Part shown: piece after piece, positions 45,001 through 55,211 of the stretch
Position numbering within the stretch: the stretch's first letter is position 1
Layout of the letters: each line of letters begins with the position of its first letter
NCBI GenBank assembly: GCA_049317265.1
Contig: JBMOIP010000005.1
Coordinates: 62,001 to 126,000, forward strand
Origin: CAIVAT01 sp049317265
Lineage (GTDB): Bacteria; Bacteroidota; Bacteroidia; Bacteroidales; FEN-979
Reading direction: 5' to 3'
Length of the DNA stretch: 64,000 nt
Made by a program: the position numbers and the translations under genes
Notes under the pieces: model-generated
What the model was told of the DNA's origin: nothing
What the model saw: the letters and a program-made list of their open reading frames with translations, nothing else
The model's database searches: none

Positions 45001-48000
45001 TCCCAATCGTCAGGTTCCCACCGATGGTCAATGGTGCAGCTGCTGATACTTCGGTCGTTTCTGAAAGGATAAAATCACCGGCAACAGACAGTGCGGAGCC
45101 TGGCAGTGTTTTCGTACCGCTCCCGCCAAGTACCAGGTTGTGATAACCGCCTGTTGATCCGTTCGGATTAATAACAGTTTGATTGGTTCCATTGTACTCC
45201 ACGGTGTTATGATTGGATGCCGCGTTTAAAATACCTGATGCTGACAGTGAAAGTGTTCCGGCAATTCTCATCGTATTACCCGTACCCAGCGTTAATTTTG
45301 CACCGTCGGCCACCGTGACGTTATAGAAATTGGTTGGATCCGACATTGTTGCCGAATCGTTAACAAATATAACAGTGCTTGTCCCTGCATTGAAGAAACC
45401 CATATTGTCCCAGGCGCCGGCATTGCCATCCACCGTTAGTGTTGTGCCTGTACCGCCGTTTAAAACTCCCCCTGCCTGGATGAGGATGGAGCCAATGGTA
45501 GTGTTTGCAGGTAGTTCAGGATCATTGGGTGTCGTGCTTGCATCAGGAACCACTACATGATTGCCCGGTCCGGGAACAACTCCTCCCAGCCAGTTAAAGC
45601 TGGAGTTCCAATCGGTGGTAGCGCCAATCCAGGTGTAATTTGCACCGGAGGAGGTTCCCAGGGTCCAGTATTTTGAATCGAAACTGCTGCTTCTTGCCAC
45701 ATAGGTAAGACTCAGGTTGGCCAGTCCCACCCAATTATCCGTTGTGTTATCATTGGATCGTCCGTGGTCATCCACATGAGGTGTTGAACTTGACTTGTGA
45801 TAATCAAACAGATCCAGGTTTCCTTCAGTGGCACCATTGAGTTCGGTATCGAGATAGTGCAGGTTTACGGTAACAATGGTTGCATTGTTTCCCCCGGTTT
45901 GGATAAAATCGTAATACCGCCAGATGGCATTGGGTTTCCAGCTGAGATTAGAGGAGGTCAGCGTGATCTTGCAACTCAGGGAAGCGGGCAGGACTCCGCC
46001 TGCTGCCATGTTGAATGTGGTAAACTGGTTCCCAAAGCTATAGGGCGTGTTAACGATGAAACTGTTCCTTGTTACGATTCCGGTTACGTCGCCTGTTCCG
46101 GTAGTCGTAGCGTTTCCACCCATGGTCAGGGTTTTCATTGCTGCTCCATCCCACATGTCGAGGCAACCCTGAGTGGCCGACTGATTTGCGCTTGCGAGGT
46201 TCAGGACTCCGTTTACTGTCAAGTCGCTGGTGGCGATAATTCCCGAAGCACCTTCAATAGTAAGGTTGTTGACTGCAGCAGAAAAAACTGAGGCAGGCAG
46301 TGTGATAGACGCATTGTTGGTAAATGTCAGAGTGGCAGAGACATTACTGGCGTCGATGTAACCGTTGGTCCTGACGGGAGAATTACCTGAGATGGTCAGA
46401 CCATTTGCGCCCACTGTTAAAGTGCCATTGGTAAGTGTCAGGGTTCCGGCAACACCAACAGAACCTCCCAGCACTATTCCATTCGCCCGGTTGATGGTGA
46501 GATCGTTCAGCATGACAGCGGGTAACGTTGTACCTGCACCACTCCCCCCGAAGTTGATGTTGGAGGAGCCCCCACCGGTTAATGAACCGGCAGTTGTTGT
46601 AATGCCACCATTCAGATTTAACGTGTTTGCCCCGATGGTAAATGCGCCATTGGTCAGCGATAATGTTTGTGCGATAGTCAGGGTTCCATTCAAGGTCAAT
46701 CCATTGGAATTGTCCAGGTTGAGCGCATCAACCATGTTGCTTGCAAATACGCCGGAAGGAAGACTTTGGGCAGAACTCCCTGCGAACACGATCACAGCTG
46801 AGGCCGCAGTGGCATCTATTTTCCCGCTTCCGGTGAAAGTGAGACTTTTATTGATGGTAAGTTGATGTGCTCCAACTACCAGGTTATAGGCGCTTGCATT
46901 GGTAATGTCTCCAACAATCCTGTCACCGTCTAAAACACAATGATGAACGGGGGCCGCATCAAATATGATATTCGCCCCCCCCACGGGAACTTCATTCTCC
47001 AGCCAGTTGCCGGCATCGGCGAAATTGTTGCTTAGCGAACCCTTCCAGGTGTAGCTGTTACGTTCAAAAGCACCCATTTTTGGCGTGATGCTGCGGATAA
47101 GCCCCGCAAAGTCAGTGGTGACCCCTGTGCCCGTAATCCCAGGCAAGGTCGTTGAAGTATAATAGTTAATGGCCGAAGTACCTCCGGGACTGGTGAATCC
47201 GGGATTGATGTTCAAGCTGTTCAGATCCTGGCCTGTGCCAAGTTTCCATGCAGCCAAGTCATTTTTATCCTGGGTTCCGATGTTGCCGAGCATTGCATTG
47301 GTTCCGGTAACCAGGTAGTCGTTATAGTCGATCGTTACGTTGGCGATCCCGGCCAGGCGAATGGCATAATGGTATGCCGAAGTACCCCCTGAACGGGCGT
47401 TAAAGAAGATGTTATTCCTGATATCGCGCGTATTGTTATTGGTGACATTGTAAAATGCATAGGTTGGGAGCGTTGTTCCCGAAACAGTTCCTCCGATATA
47501 TACCGTGTTGAACCATACATTGTTGTTGTTGCCGGCATTTCCGTTTTCTGAGATCCCGTAAATCCGGTATCCCGGGGTGATCCCAACCCCAAGGTTGATG
47601 ATGTTATTGGAGATGGTTGACGATCCGGCGTAAATCTTGATGCCGGTCATCACAGCCGAGCCTGACGCAACGGCAGCAAGGGTAAAACTGTGAATGAAGT
47701 TGCCGGAAATTGAATTGGTTCCGGTTGTTCCTCCATAGTAATACAATCCGGTCACATTCACTGAACGTGAACCCGTATAGGCGCTGTTTAATGCGTATAT
47801 CGTATTGCCGGTGACCGTTTGATCGGCGCTTGTACTTAACTGTGAAATGCCAATTATGGCAGCATTGTTGGTCAAATCATTGCTTGGACTCGTAGTTGAT
47901 AAATCATGGATGGTGTTGTTTTGTATGGTGTTGATCCCTTTTGATGTGCAAATGCCTCCTACTTGTCCATTGGTAGCGTACTGGTATGCATGGGCATCGG

Positions 48001-51000
48001 TTAAATTGGCTATAACGTTGTTGGTAATCACGTTGGAACCTGTGCCGTTGCTGTAAATTCCATAAACACTTTGCGCGGTACTGGAGGTGTTTGCAGTAAT
48101 TGCCTGGATACTTCCGGCTGTGCTGGAACTGCCGATCAGGTTGTTATTTACCGTGAAGGAGCCGGCAACATTTCCAAGTTTGTAGATCCCTGTAAATGAA
48201 TACGGAATATTGGATGCATTACCCTGTGTTGTAATGGACCCAATCGTATTGTTAGACGCCACGATGGTTCCCGGACTGTTTACATAGATTCCATATGCGG
48301 TTGCTGAATTGATTGAATTTGAATTTGTAAGGACGATCGATCCTGTTCCGGCTGGTGCGCCGATAATGTTCCCGGATGATGTGCCAATATTTATATTGCC
48401 TGAATTCGCATCAATTGCCATCCACGGGATGTCGTTGCTGCTGGTCACATTGAAATTACGGATGGTGTTGTTTTGGACTGAGGAAGGAGTAGTTGTACCA
48501 ACGTCCATGTGGATGCCGTAAAAACGGACCGACAATAAAGAGTTGATCGTCCAGGCCGCACCTCCGCAGGATTCGTTGCTTCCACCGATGTAGTTGTTGC
48601 TGATGTTAAAACTGTTCCCTGTGGCATTGTTTATACGGATACAATAATAGGAGGTCCCGGCAGTAGGCACGAAGGAGGCGGTTTCATAGAAACTGTTTCC
48701 GGTAACATTCCAGCTGGTTGATGCGCTGAAAATATAAATTCCGTATGATGTTGCTCCGGGTCTCATAAAATCATAAACATTGTTGTTTGATATCGTGTTA
48801 TTGCTGTTTTCACGTCCTGAAGTGCCATAGGAATACAGTATGTAGTAAGGTCTGTCAGAACCATTAAGCCCCGAAAAATTACAGTTGTCAAGCAGATTGC
48901 CATTATTGCCATTCCCGGCAGATGCTCCGGAAAATAAAACAACACCACTATAAATTCCTGTTGCTCCCCCTTTAAGGGTACAATACCTGATCGTGTTGTT
49001 CTCTGCCGAATTGATAAGACGAATGGTGGATGTGTTCGACGTGGATGAGAGGTTGGAATTTGTGATGGTCAGGCTTCTTGCCGTGCCTGTGGCGTTCACC
49101 CTGCCGTCGATCGTTACATTGTCGGCGCTGTTAAGGTCGACCAGTGGGGCTTCAAGATTGCCTGAAATGGTAATTCCGGAAATTATAGGGTATATCATCA
49201 GCGAGGTGTAATTGGCGCTCCCGATTCCACTGGCATTCAATAAGGCCGATGCAGTCTCAGTGGTGTTGGCCTTGATCCTGAGTTCCAGCGCCCCTGTATG
49301 CGTTCCGCTGTTTATCTTGTCGAATGCATCCTTCAAACGGTAATAGGTGGACTGGTAAACCCCCGATTTATAGACATCAATGTTAAGGCTGAGTGATCCT
49401 TCGAAAGCACCGATGGTGGGTGTGCCTGCCCTGTTAATCAACAGATAGTCGGTTGGCACAGCGCTGATGGTGGTTGCTTCCAACTTGTCGGACGATGGTT
49501 TATAGTTGATCGCAGAAGTACCTCCTGGGTTTGCAAGCGCCGGATTTATATTTAAGCTTTTTGCATCAAGCCCTGTGATAAGGGGAAGCGTGTTCAGATC
49601 AAGGTTGTTGAAGTGTCCAAGGAAACCACCTGTTCCAGGGGCATAATAGTCGTTAAAATCGAGGGTCAGCAGGGTGTTGTCAGCATAGTCAAAGAAGGCG
49701 GCGAAGTGTTTCCCCGTGGCGCCGTTGTTTGAACGGGCGTTCTCAAAAATGTTGTTTCTGAAGTTTCTGGTATTGGTCGCTACGGCGCTGAACAGGGCAT
49801 AGCTGTTAAAATTACCGGTTGCAGGTGCGCCGCCAAGATATACCGTATTGAAAAAGAGGCTGTTGTTGTTACTTGCGGTCCCGGTTTCGTAAAAACCAAA
49901 TAGGGTTGTGCTTGTATTGCCTCCTAAGCTGATGATATTGTTCGCATAGGTGGTCTGGCCGGTATTGATCTTAATACCATACACCGAAGCGCCGGAGGAG
50001 GAGCCTGAAACCGATAAACTGTGAATGAAATTGCCTGTAACGGTATGCGAATTCGTGGTGTACATTCCTGTTGCGCCAAAGTATATTCCGATCACACTGC
50101 CGGTAAAAGAGGCGTTGGTATTGGATAAATTATAGATCAGGTTACCAGTGATGGTTTTCAGCTGATTAGTCCCCGTGAGCGCCATGCCGCATATGGATGC
50201 CGTATCAGAAGTATAGGTGTTCGCATTTGCAATGGTAAGGTCATGGATCGAGTTGTTTGTTATGGCGTTGATCCCGGAGGAGGACTTGATCCCGATGACC
50301 ATCCCGGAGGTGCTGGTGGCTGAATTGGTGGTGCTGTTAGTAAGGTTGGCTATCGTGTTATCGCTGATGGTGAGCAGGTTGGCGCCATTCGTATTGTTGA
50401 TGCCGATTACAATTTGTTTATTGGAGGAGCTGTTCGAATTGGCCTGGATGCTGTTGGCAGTCAATGTGCTGCCAATGGTATTGTTGCTGATGGAGCCAGT
50501 GCCTGTGTTGGATTTATTAATTGCGTAAATGTTGCTTGCAAATACTCCGTCATTACCGGCAAGGATGGAACCTATCTTATTGTTCTGGATGTTCACGAGC
50601 CCTGACCCTGCGATGTTGATGCCATAAAGATTGGTCCCCGTTGCGCCTCCGGTTACGATAATGGAACCGGTTCCGGTTTCCTCACCGATTGTATTGCCTG
50701 TGGAGGTTCCAATGTTCGCGGAACCTACTGTTACCTGGATGCCGGTCCATGCGGCTGCACCGGCGTTGCTCCATACGATGTTCCTGATGGTGTTGTTTTG
50801 TATGCTCGTAACGGGAGTGGTTCCAACATTCAGGTTGATGGCGAAAAAGATGTTATTCTTTGCATTGGTTTTTGTCAAGGCAAGTCCACTACAAGATGAG
50901 GATCTGCCGCCGATATAATTTCCCGATAGGATAAAGCCTGTCCCTGAGGAGTTGTCAATTTGAATGGCGTTATACACTGCATCCGCATCGGGTGCAAATC

Positions 51001-51778
51001 CGGCGGTGGTTTCATAAAAACTGTTTCCCGAAATGGTCCATGCAGTTGTGAATGAAAAGAGGTGTATTCCGCAGGATGCGTAAGAACCATGGAGGAAATT
51101 GTATATATTGTTGTTGCTGATGGTGTTCTCACTGTTGTCAAAGCCGGATGCTCCCAGTGAAAAAATGGCATGCGTCGCCCTTCCCGCGGCATCGCTCGTA
51201 ATATCGTTGTTGTCGATGGTGTTGCCGTCATTTCCATTGCCGGAAGTGGAGGTGGAGAAAAATATGATTCCTGATCTGTTGCTGGAAGAGGAACTTGTTT
51301 CGGAACCTTTGATGGTACAATACTTAACGGTATTTGATTCGGCGGAGTTGATAAACCGGATGGTCGAAGCAATAGTTCCTGTATTGGTGTTAGTAATTGT
51401 TAAATCTTTAGCAGAACCTGTGGCGTTCACCCTTCCATCGATGGTTACATGATCGGCTCCATTGAGGTTGAGGAGTGGTCCGGACACGTTACCGCTGATG
51501 GTGAGGTTCGTATTGGTGGGGTAGATGGTCACCGTATTCCAGGTTCCCGCACCCAGGCTGTTTACCCCCGTTTCGGATAGCGAATTCCCCGTAATGGTTA
51601 TCTCAATTGTATTCCCTGTCTGAGCCGTACTGTTGATCGCCAGAAATGCACCGGCGGCATTGGTCAGGGACGTATAGGAGCCATTTGCTCCCGTTGAACC
51701 GGTTACGGTTACCTGGGAATTCACCTGTTGCAGGCATCCCAAAATCAGCAAAGTTGCCAGTAAAATATACCTTTTCAT
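42071..51778 (-). CDS. Giant T9SS-type secreted beta-helix protein (3,235 residues)
   Basis: A single uninterrupted frame encodes about 3,235 residues from the ATG at 51778; nine upstream codons lie outside the signal peptide. Layout: signal peptide (1-21), two tandem right-handed beta-helix modules (about 25-790 and 794-1570), each opening with a segment ending in DHVTIDGRVNATG or DNVTIDGRVNATG, then three blocks that start with a Trp-rich motif (YTWKGSLSNNFADAGNW near 1576; YTWIGATTDWNSSFNW near 2046; YTWNGSQSTSWTTIENW near 2676) separated by hemagglutinin-like LTLTNGTLTVGAN strands. The last about 70 residues (FNHSLRVINNSG to CSKKVFIH) form a T9SS-like C-terminal domain. Probably a surface adhesin or matrix protein; no catalytic site recognised. 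Confidence 0.88.
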   Translation of the reverse strand: MKRYILLATLLILGCLQQVNSQVTVTGSTGANGSYTSLTNAAGAFLAINSTAQTGNTIEITITGNSLSETGVNSLGAGTWNTVTIYPTNTNLTISGNVSGPLLNLNGADHVTIDGRVNATGSAKDLTITNTNTGTIASTIRFINSAESNTVKYCTIKGSETSSSSSNRSGIIFFSTSTSGNGNDGNTIDNNDITSDAAGRATHAIFSLGASGFDNSENTISNNNIYNFLHGSYASCGIHLFSFTTAWTISGNSFYETTAGFAPDADAVYNAIQIDNSSGTGFILSGNYIGGRSSSCSGLALTKTNAKNNIFFAINLNVGTTPVTSIQNNTIRNIVWSNAGAAAWTGIQVTVGSANIGTSTGNTIGEETGTGSIIVTGGATGTNLYGINIAGSGLVNIQNNKIGSILAGNDGVFASNIYAINKSNTGTGSISNNTIGSTLTANSIQANSNSSSNKQIVIGINNTNGANLLTISDNTIANLTNSTTNSATSTSGMVIGIKSSSGINAITNNSIHDLTIANANTYTSDTASICGMALTGTNQLKTITGNLIYNLSNTNASFTGSVIGIYFGATGMYTTNSHTVTGNFIHSLSVSGSSSGASVYGIKINTGQTTYANNIISLGGNTSTTLFGFYETGTASNNNSLFFNTVYLGGAPATGNFNSYALFSAVATNTRNFRNNIFENARSNNGATGKHFAAFFDYADNTLLTLDFNDYYAPGTGGFLGHFNNLDLNTLPLITGLDAKSLNINPALANPGGTSAINYKPSSDKLEATTISAVPTDYLLINRAGTPTIGAFEGSLSLNIDVYKSGVYQSTYYRLKDAFDKINSGTHTGALELRIKANTTETASALLNASGIGSANYTSLMIYPIISGITISGNLEAPLVDLNSADNVTIDGRVNATGTARSLTITNSNLSSTSNTSTIRLINSAENNTIRYCTLKGGATGIYSGVVLFSGASAGNGNNGNLLDNCNFSGLNGSDRPYYILYSYGTSGRENSNNTISNNNVYDFMRPGATSYGIYIFSASTSWNVTGNSFYETASFVPTAGTSYYCIRINNATGNSFNISNNYIGGSNESCGGAAWTINSLLSVRFYGIHMDVGTTTPSSVQNNTIRNFNVTSSNDIPWMAIDANSGNINIGTSSGNIIGAPAGTGSIVLTNSNSINSATAYGIYVNSPGTIVASNNTIGSITTQGNASNIPYSFTGIYKLGNVAGSFTVNNNLIGSSSTAGSIQAITANTSSTAQSVYGIYSNGTGSNVITNNVIANLTDAHAYQYATNGQVGGICTSKGINTIQNNTIHDLSTTSPSNDLTNNAAIIGISQLSTSADQTVTGNTIYALNSAYTGSRSVNVTGLYYYGGTTGTNSISGNFIHSFTLAAVASGSAVMTGIKIYAGSSTISNNIINLGVGITPGYRIYGISENGNAGNNNNVWFNTVYIGGTVSGTTLPTYAFYNVTNNNTRDIRNNIFFNARSGGTSAYHYAIRLAGIANVTIDYNDYLVTGTNAMLGNIGTQDKNDLAAWKLGTGQDLNSLNINPGFTSPGGTSAINYYTSTTLPGITGTGVTTDFAGLIRSITPKMGAFERNSYTWKGSLSNNFADAGNWLENEVPVGGANIIFDAAPVHHCVLDGDRIVGDITNASAYNLVVGAHQLTINKSLTFTGSGKIDATAASAVIVFAGSSAQSLPSGVFASNMVDALNLDNSNGLTLNGTLTIAQTLSLTNGAFTIGANTLNLNGGITTTAGSLTGGGSSNINFGGSGAGTTLPAVMLNDLTINRANGIVLGGSVGVAGTLTLTNGTLTVGANGLTISGNSPVRTNGYIDASNVSATLTFTNNASITLPASVFSAAVNNLTIEGASGIIATSDLTVNGVLNLASANQSATQGCLDMWDGAAMKTLTMGGNATTTGTGDVTGIVTRNSFIVNTPYSFGNQFTTFNMAAGGVLPASLSCKITLTSSNLSWKPNAIWRYYDFIQTGGNNATIVTVNLHYLDTELNGATEGNLDLFDYHKSSSTPHVDDHGRSNDNTTDNWVGLANLSLTYVARSSSFDSKYWTLGTSSGANYTWIGATTDWNSSFNWLGGVVPGPGNHVVVPDASTTPNDPELPANTTIGSILIQAGGVLNGGTGTTLTVDGNAGAWDNMGFFNAGTSTVIFVNDSATMSDPTNFYNVTVADGAKLTLGTGNTMRIAGTLSLSASGILNAASNHNTVEYNGTNQTVINPNGSTGGYHNLVLGGSGTKTLPGSALSVAGDFILSETTEVSAAAPLTIGGNLTIGNGTSFNAGTFGHAMGGNFDNQGTFLTSQGGTLTLNGNSNQLISGTSSITFDNLTVNNPDGANLYSTVFVASALTLSSGNLNLGETTLGISGPVYKTSGQISVTPLSSLSFYGSSAITLPSNLFSSEPVLNNLTINRAGGVTLGDQNLTINGLLTLTSGTFSLGSNTLTIKGISPVRSSGFINAGNNSATLVFDNASAITLPASIFATPITNLTITGTGGITASSDFTINGTLLLHGDNPSATKGSLDMWDGAAQKTLMMGANATTTGPGDVTGIVSRSSFIAGTPYTFGNQFTTITFQPGGTMPSQILAKISIGTSPSWKPTAINRQYDFIHTGGSDCYATIADHYRETELNGTDETELVQWTYGTPGPPSGSYEWGRSAMNAIDNWVAIANVNIGYFPTSFGTLENTLSKAELTSYTWNGSQSTSWTTIENWTPTGTPSSTSNVTIPDATTILNSPILSTLQEVKNLTIETAGNLTIAYNGKLTVNNTLINDAAIDGLSIKSTTTGTGSLIASNPVQGSVERYIPNTLKWHLLSSPVSDQPIWPEFAPAPSGNSFGMGPWNWDFYYWNPNASTTNQLYWVNLRKDNQGTYNNGAVDASGSNAGYSTSPPSFTKGRGYLVAYDANWNAATGSPETHLFSGTINAGEELYPITKGANAWNLAGNPYPSAIDWQATSGWSRSYLEPSGTGYDMWIYNDSRANYGVCNSAPGSSGTNLVSKDIAPMQAFFVLASASGSLGMTTSVQLHSDQTWLKAGTDADNLLRFNLTASDNAYSDEMIVSVNAQNDTGGSWKFWSMQPKAPELYTMKEGRYYSIDRRPSVDAGTIINIGVKAGTDASYTLDVSGVQNFFFAKSILLEDMKTGSFQELKNNPHYTFTANPSDNAERFHLHFGGPYGINESYAQPGFTITSFNHSLRVINNSGKFDDGNIFICDILGRIITQKRMTGPYTTISLQVPQGCYIVTVVTNKQTCSKKVFIH

Positions 51779-52157
51779 AGCCTTTGGATTAAAGTTAGCC
51801 GACACTGTGGTGGATCAACCTTCTCGTTACTCTTGTTTATTTATTAACAATTAGTCAAAGATACATCAGTATTTATGGAAATCCCACAACCTGAGGGATT
51901 ATTTTTATCTTGAAAAAGGATGAATGATAACTTTGGCAATAGTGGCATCTTCTGTTTTTTCACCACTTTGGGGAACAGAATGATGTTTCCGTCAACATAT
52001 AGGGAATTGAAACCATGTGCATCATTGAAAGTTGTATGCGGTAGGAAGGTGATTCTATGCAAAACCATTCACCCAAAAAAGAAAAATGTCAAAAGAGAGG
52101 AGCATTGTTTTCATGCATGTGAATTTTAATTATGTTTGTAAGAGAAACAAAAAAGAT
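51779..52157. other. Intergenic region between two divergent beta-helix genes
   Basis: About 380 bases. It holds a -7 box for the giant gene (51856-51863, minus), a plus-strand TAACTTTG at 51928-51935 that could serve the gene at 52158, and a 6-bp hairpin (AATCCC 51880-51885, GGGATT 51895-51900) followed by ATTTTT. The plus-strand open frame reaches back to an ATG at 52086 but has no signal peptide until 52158. Confidence 0.5.
51856..51863 (-). promoter_or_regulatory. -7 box for the giant beta-helix gene
   Basis: On the minus strand TATCTTTG matches TAnnTTTG exactly, 77 nt upstream of the start at 51778. A TTG lies 23 nt further upstream. Confidence 0.45.
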
Positions 52158-55100
52158 ATGGAAAAATCAGGGTTAATGTCAAGGGGAAGCAACCTTATCT
52201 TTTCGGTTCTGCTTATATTATTGTGGAATACGGGATGGTCGCAGAACAAGAGTTATGTGACTCCGGCCGGTGCCGGTCTGATGAATGGAACTTCCTGGGA
52301 AAATGCCTATCCCGGGACCAGGGTTCAAACCGCCATCAACAAGCCAGGGATAACAGAGGTTTGGGTGAAAAAAGGAACTTATACGACCGACAGTACTTCC
52401 ACCGGTAATGTGTCCAGTTTTTGGAAGATGAAAAACGGTGTGACGATTTATGGGGGTTTTTCGGGCACAGAATCCAGCACTGATGACCGTACTGATTATA
52501 GACATGGCGGCTCTAATGAAACTGTTCTGAGCGCGGTACTGAGTTCGATGTGGACATGGAACATTTTTAATAACGAATATTCTGCGACATTTTCTTCTTT
52601 GAATTCCTCTGCGATCCTGGATGGTTTTACGTTTTTCTACTCCATGTACGGGGCCATTAGTAATTCCGGAGACCCTGCTTCAATATTCAGCCCCACGATC
52701 AGGAATTGCACCTTTGTAACTAACTGGGATGGTGCAATTAAAAATTATTATTCATCACCAACCATTTCAAACTGTACGTTCACTGAAAATAACAGGGGTG
52801 TTCCATATAGCATCGACAATAAAGGGGGGGGAGGAGCAATTTACAATTTGCGATCATCACCATCCATCCAATCGTGTGTATTTACATCCAACACCGCATA
52901 CGGGTATGGCGGGGCGATTTTTGACTCTGTGAATTCGTCACCCGATATCATTTGCTGTACCTTTACTTCAAACCACGCGTATACCAGGGTTGGTTTTCAG
53001 GGACAATTATACCAGGAAGGTTTGGGTGGTGCCATCTATAACGATGCCTCCTCTCCCTCTTCAATCATCAGCTGCTTGTTCTATTCCAATACAAGCGATG
53101 CTGGCGGAGGGGCCTTTTTCAACAAGGCCACCTATCCCATGATACAAGTCAGTCCTCCTCCAGCCGAGTATATTTCCAACTGCACTTTTTACAATAACCA
53201 GACCAGTGCAAACGGAGGTGCCATTTACAATTCAGGTTCTGTTTTTGCAATGGCAAACAGTGTTATCCGGGGAAACATTTCATCGGCAGGATTTGGAAAT
53301 AATTTCTTTGTGGACGATGCTTTTTTTGTGTTGGCGACCTCCTGTTATTCGAATGGAACCAATGATGTTGCCGGTAGCGGGAATTTTACTTTTTACCCGG
53401 ATTATTCAGCCACTACCGATGACCCGATGTTTGTCAACAGTGCCACCGGGGATTTACGTTTATACAGCGGTTCCCCATGCGTAAATACCGGATATGCCTT
53501 CCCTTACCTGCCACCATTGGATGTGAGGGGAAAACCACGGGTGCAGAATAACTATGTTGACATGGGAGCCAATGAATGGACGGGCGGTACTGATCCGATG
53601 ACTCAATCGAGCTGGACTGGCGCTTTGGGCAACAACTGGAATACACCGGGAAACTGGAGCACCGGTTTTGTTCCAAAATACTGGAGATTGTGTGATGTGA
53701 CCATTCCTGATGTAACCATTGACCCTGTGGTGGACCAGGATATTGCCGACACAGCACTAGTGAGGAATCTCAATATCGAATCAGGCGCTGTGCTTACCAT
53801 CGCTCCCGGTTCAGCCTTTACGGTAACCGGAAGCCTTACCAACAGCGCTGGTACCGATGGCCTTAAAATAGTGAGCGATGCCACCGGAACAGGTTCACTG
53901 ATCCAGCATACCCTTGGTGTGAGCGCAACAGTTGAACGTTACATGAACAATGCCGATTGGACCGATTCGAGGGATGGCTGGCATTTCCTGAGTTCACCTG
54001 TGGTTTCACAGGCAATCAGTCCTGCTTTTACCATGAGCCCTGTGGCAACAGGCCCTTACGATTTCTATTGCTGGCACGAGCCATTGAATGTTTGGGTGAA
54101 TTATAAGCATCAGAGCACAGGGGGAGGGGCAGCACCTTTCTTTGATGCTGTAAATGGTTCAGCAAATTTCTCGGTGGGAAGAGGTTACATGGCCGCTTAT
54201 GATGCAGAGGGTGTGAAGTCATATGCAGGAACGCTTAATGCAGAAAATGTTACGGTATCGGGGCTTACCATTTCCGGTTCAACCCAAACCAACAGGAGCT
54301 GGCATCTTTTGGGTAATCCTTTTGCAAGTGCCCTCTCCTGGGATGTTGATGATGCATGGAACCGTGTGAATATTTCGGGGGTGGCAAAGGTTTGGAATGA
54401 ATCCATCCAGGACTATTCCGATATAACTTCCGAGCCTCCATCCATCATACCTGTTGCCAACGGTTTCATGGTGCAGGTGTCCTCAGGAACAGGGAGTCTT
54501 ACCATTCCTGTCTCCCGGCAGGTCCACTCGGCACAGCCATATTATAAATCTGCATTACCGGTCATCAGGCTGATCGCACGCAATCTTTCCAGTGGGAATG
54601 CCAAGGAGAGTTCGGTCTGGTTTAACCCGGATGCCACGACTGGATTTGACCTCCTGTATGATGGAGCGTTTCTTGCAGGACATGGCCCTCTATTTTATTC
54701 AGTAGCTGGAGTCGAGCACCTGTCAACCAACTCCCTGCCCGAAGTTGACGGTACCCTTCAGGTTCCGTTTGACTTTATCAAAAATGACGGAACCGCTTTT
54801 ACCATCGAAGCTAAAATGATTTCCGGCATCGATGGAGCGGTTATTCTCAACGATTTGAAAACTGGTGCATCACAGGACCTCACAGGGAATCCGCTTTATG
54901 CTTTCACCGCAGCTTCGGGTGATAATCCCTCCCGGTTCGTGGTCACATTTGCCCATACCGGATTTAACGAAACCAATTCACAAAATACTATCTCGATCTA
55001 TACAGCAGGAAACACAATACGTATAAACAACAGAACCGGAAAAGGCCGGGGAGAGGTGTTTGTTTACAACCTCATGGGACAGCATATCGCATCTGCCAGT

Positions 55101-55211
55101 CTGAATGGCAACCCGACCTGTGAACTGAACCTAAATGTTCCGGCCGGTTGTTATTTGGTGAAGGTGGTCACTCCGGAAGTTATGGAAATGAGAAAAATTG
55201 TACTGAGGTAA
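52158..55211 (+). CDS. T9SS-type secreted beta-helix protein
   Basis: About 1,017 residues from the ATG at 52158 (MEKSGLMSRGSN), chosen because the signal peptide (cut near GWSQ) starts here; the open frame reaches 52086. A GTSWENAYPG motif and TEVWVKKGTY open a right-handed beta-helix domain (about 35-470) of the 'choice-of-anchor' type, with repeats such as PTISNCTFTENN and GGGAIYN. From about 484 (SSWTGALGNNWNTPGNW) to the end it shares a C-terminal module with the giant protein, including GSVERY/ATVERY-like and WHFLSSPV segments. The last about 75 residues (IRINNRTGKGRGEVFVYNLMGQ) form a T9SS-like domain. Ligand unknown; no catalytic motif recognised. Confidence 0.85.
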   Translation: MEKSGLMSRGSNLIFSVLLILLWNTGWSQNKSYVTPAGAGLMNGTSWENAYPGTRVQTAINKPGITEVWVKKGTYTTDSTSTGNVSSFWKMKNGVTIYGGFSGTESSTDDRTDYRHGGSNETVLSAVLSSMWTWNIFNNEYSATFSSLNSSAILDGFTFFYSMYGAISNSGDPASIFSPTIRNCTFVTNWDGAIKNYYSSPTISNCTFTENNRGVPYSIDNKGGGGAIYNLRSSPSIQSCVFTSNTAYGYGGAIFDSVNSSPDIICCTFTSNHAYTRVGFQGQLYQEGLGGAIYNDASSPSSIISCLFYSNTSDAGGGAFFNKATYPMIQVSPPPAEYISNCTFYNNQTSANGGAIYNSGSVFAMANSVIRGNISSAGFGNNFFVDDAFFVLATSCYSNGTNDVAGSGNFTFYPDYSATTDDPMFVNSATGDLRLYSGSPCVNTGYAFPYLPPLDVRGKPRVQNNYVDMGANEWTGGTDPMTQSSWTGALGNNWNTPGNWSTGFVPKYWRLCDVTIPDVTIDPVVDQDIADTALVRNLNIESGAVLTIAPGSAFTVTGSLTNSAGTDGLKIVSDATGTGSLIQHTLGVSATVERYMNNADWTDSRDGWHFLSSPVVSQAISPAFTMSPVATGPYDFYCWHEPLNVWVNYKHQSTGGGAAPFFDAVNGSANFSVGRGYMAAYDAEGVKSYAGTLNAENVTVSGLTISGSTQTNRSWHLLGNPFASALSWDVDDAWNRVNISGVAKVWNESIQDYSDITSEPPSIIPVANGFMVQVSSGTGSLTIPVSRQVHSAQPYYKSALPVIRLIARNLSSGNAKESSVWFNPDATTGFDLLYDGAFLAGHGPLFYSVAGVEHLSTNSLPEVDGTLQVPFDFIKNDGTAFTIEAKMISGIDGAVILNDLKTGASQDLTGNPLYAFTAASGDNPSRFVVTFAHTGFNETNSQNTISIYTAGNTIRINNRTGKGRGEVFVYNLMGQHIASASLNGNPTCELNLNVPAGCYLVKVVTPEVMEMRKIVLR

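Noticed and set aside
45797..46865. Long plus-strand open frames within the giant gene
   Set aside because: Repetitive composition of the beta-helix gene leaves other frames open; Val/Pro-rich translations match no protein.
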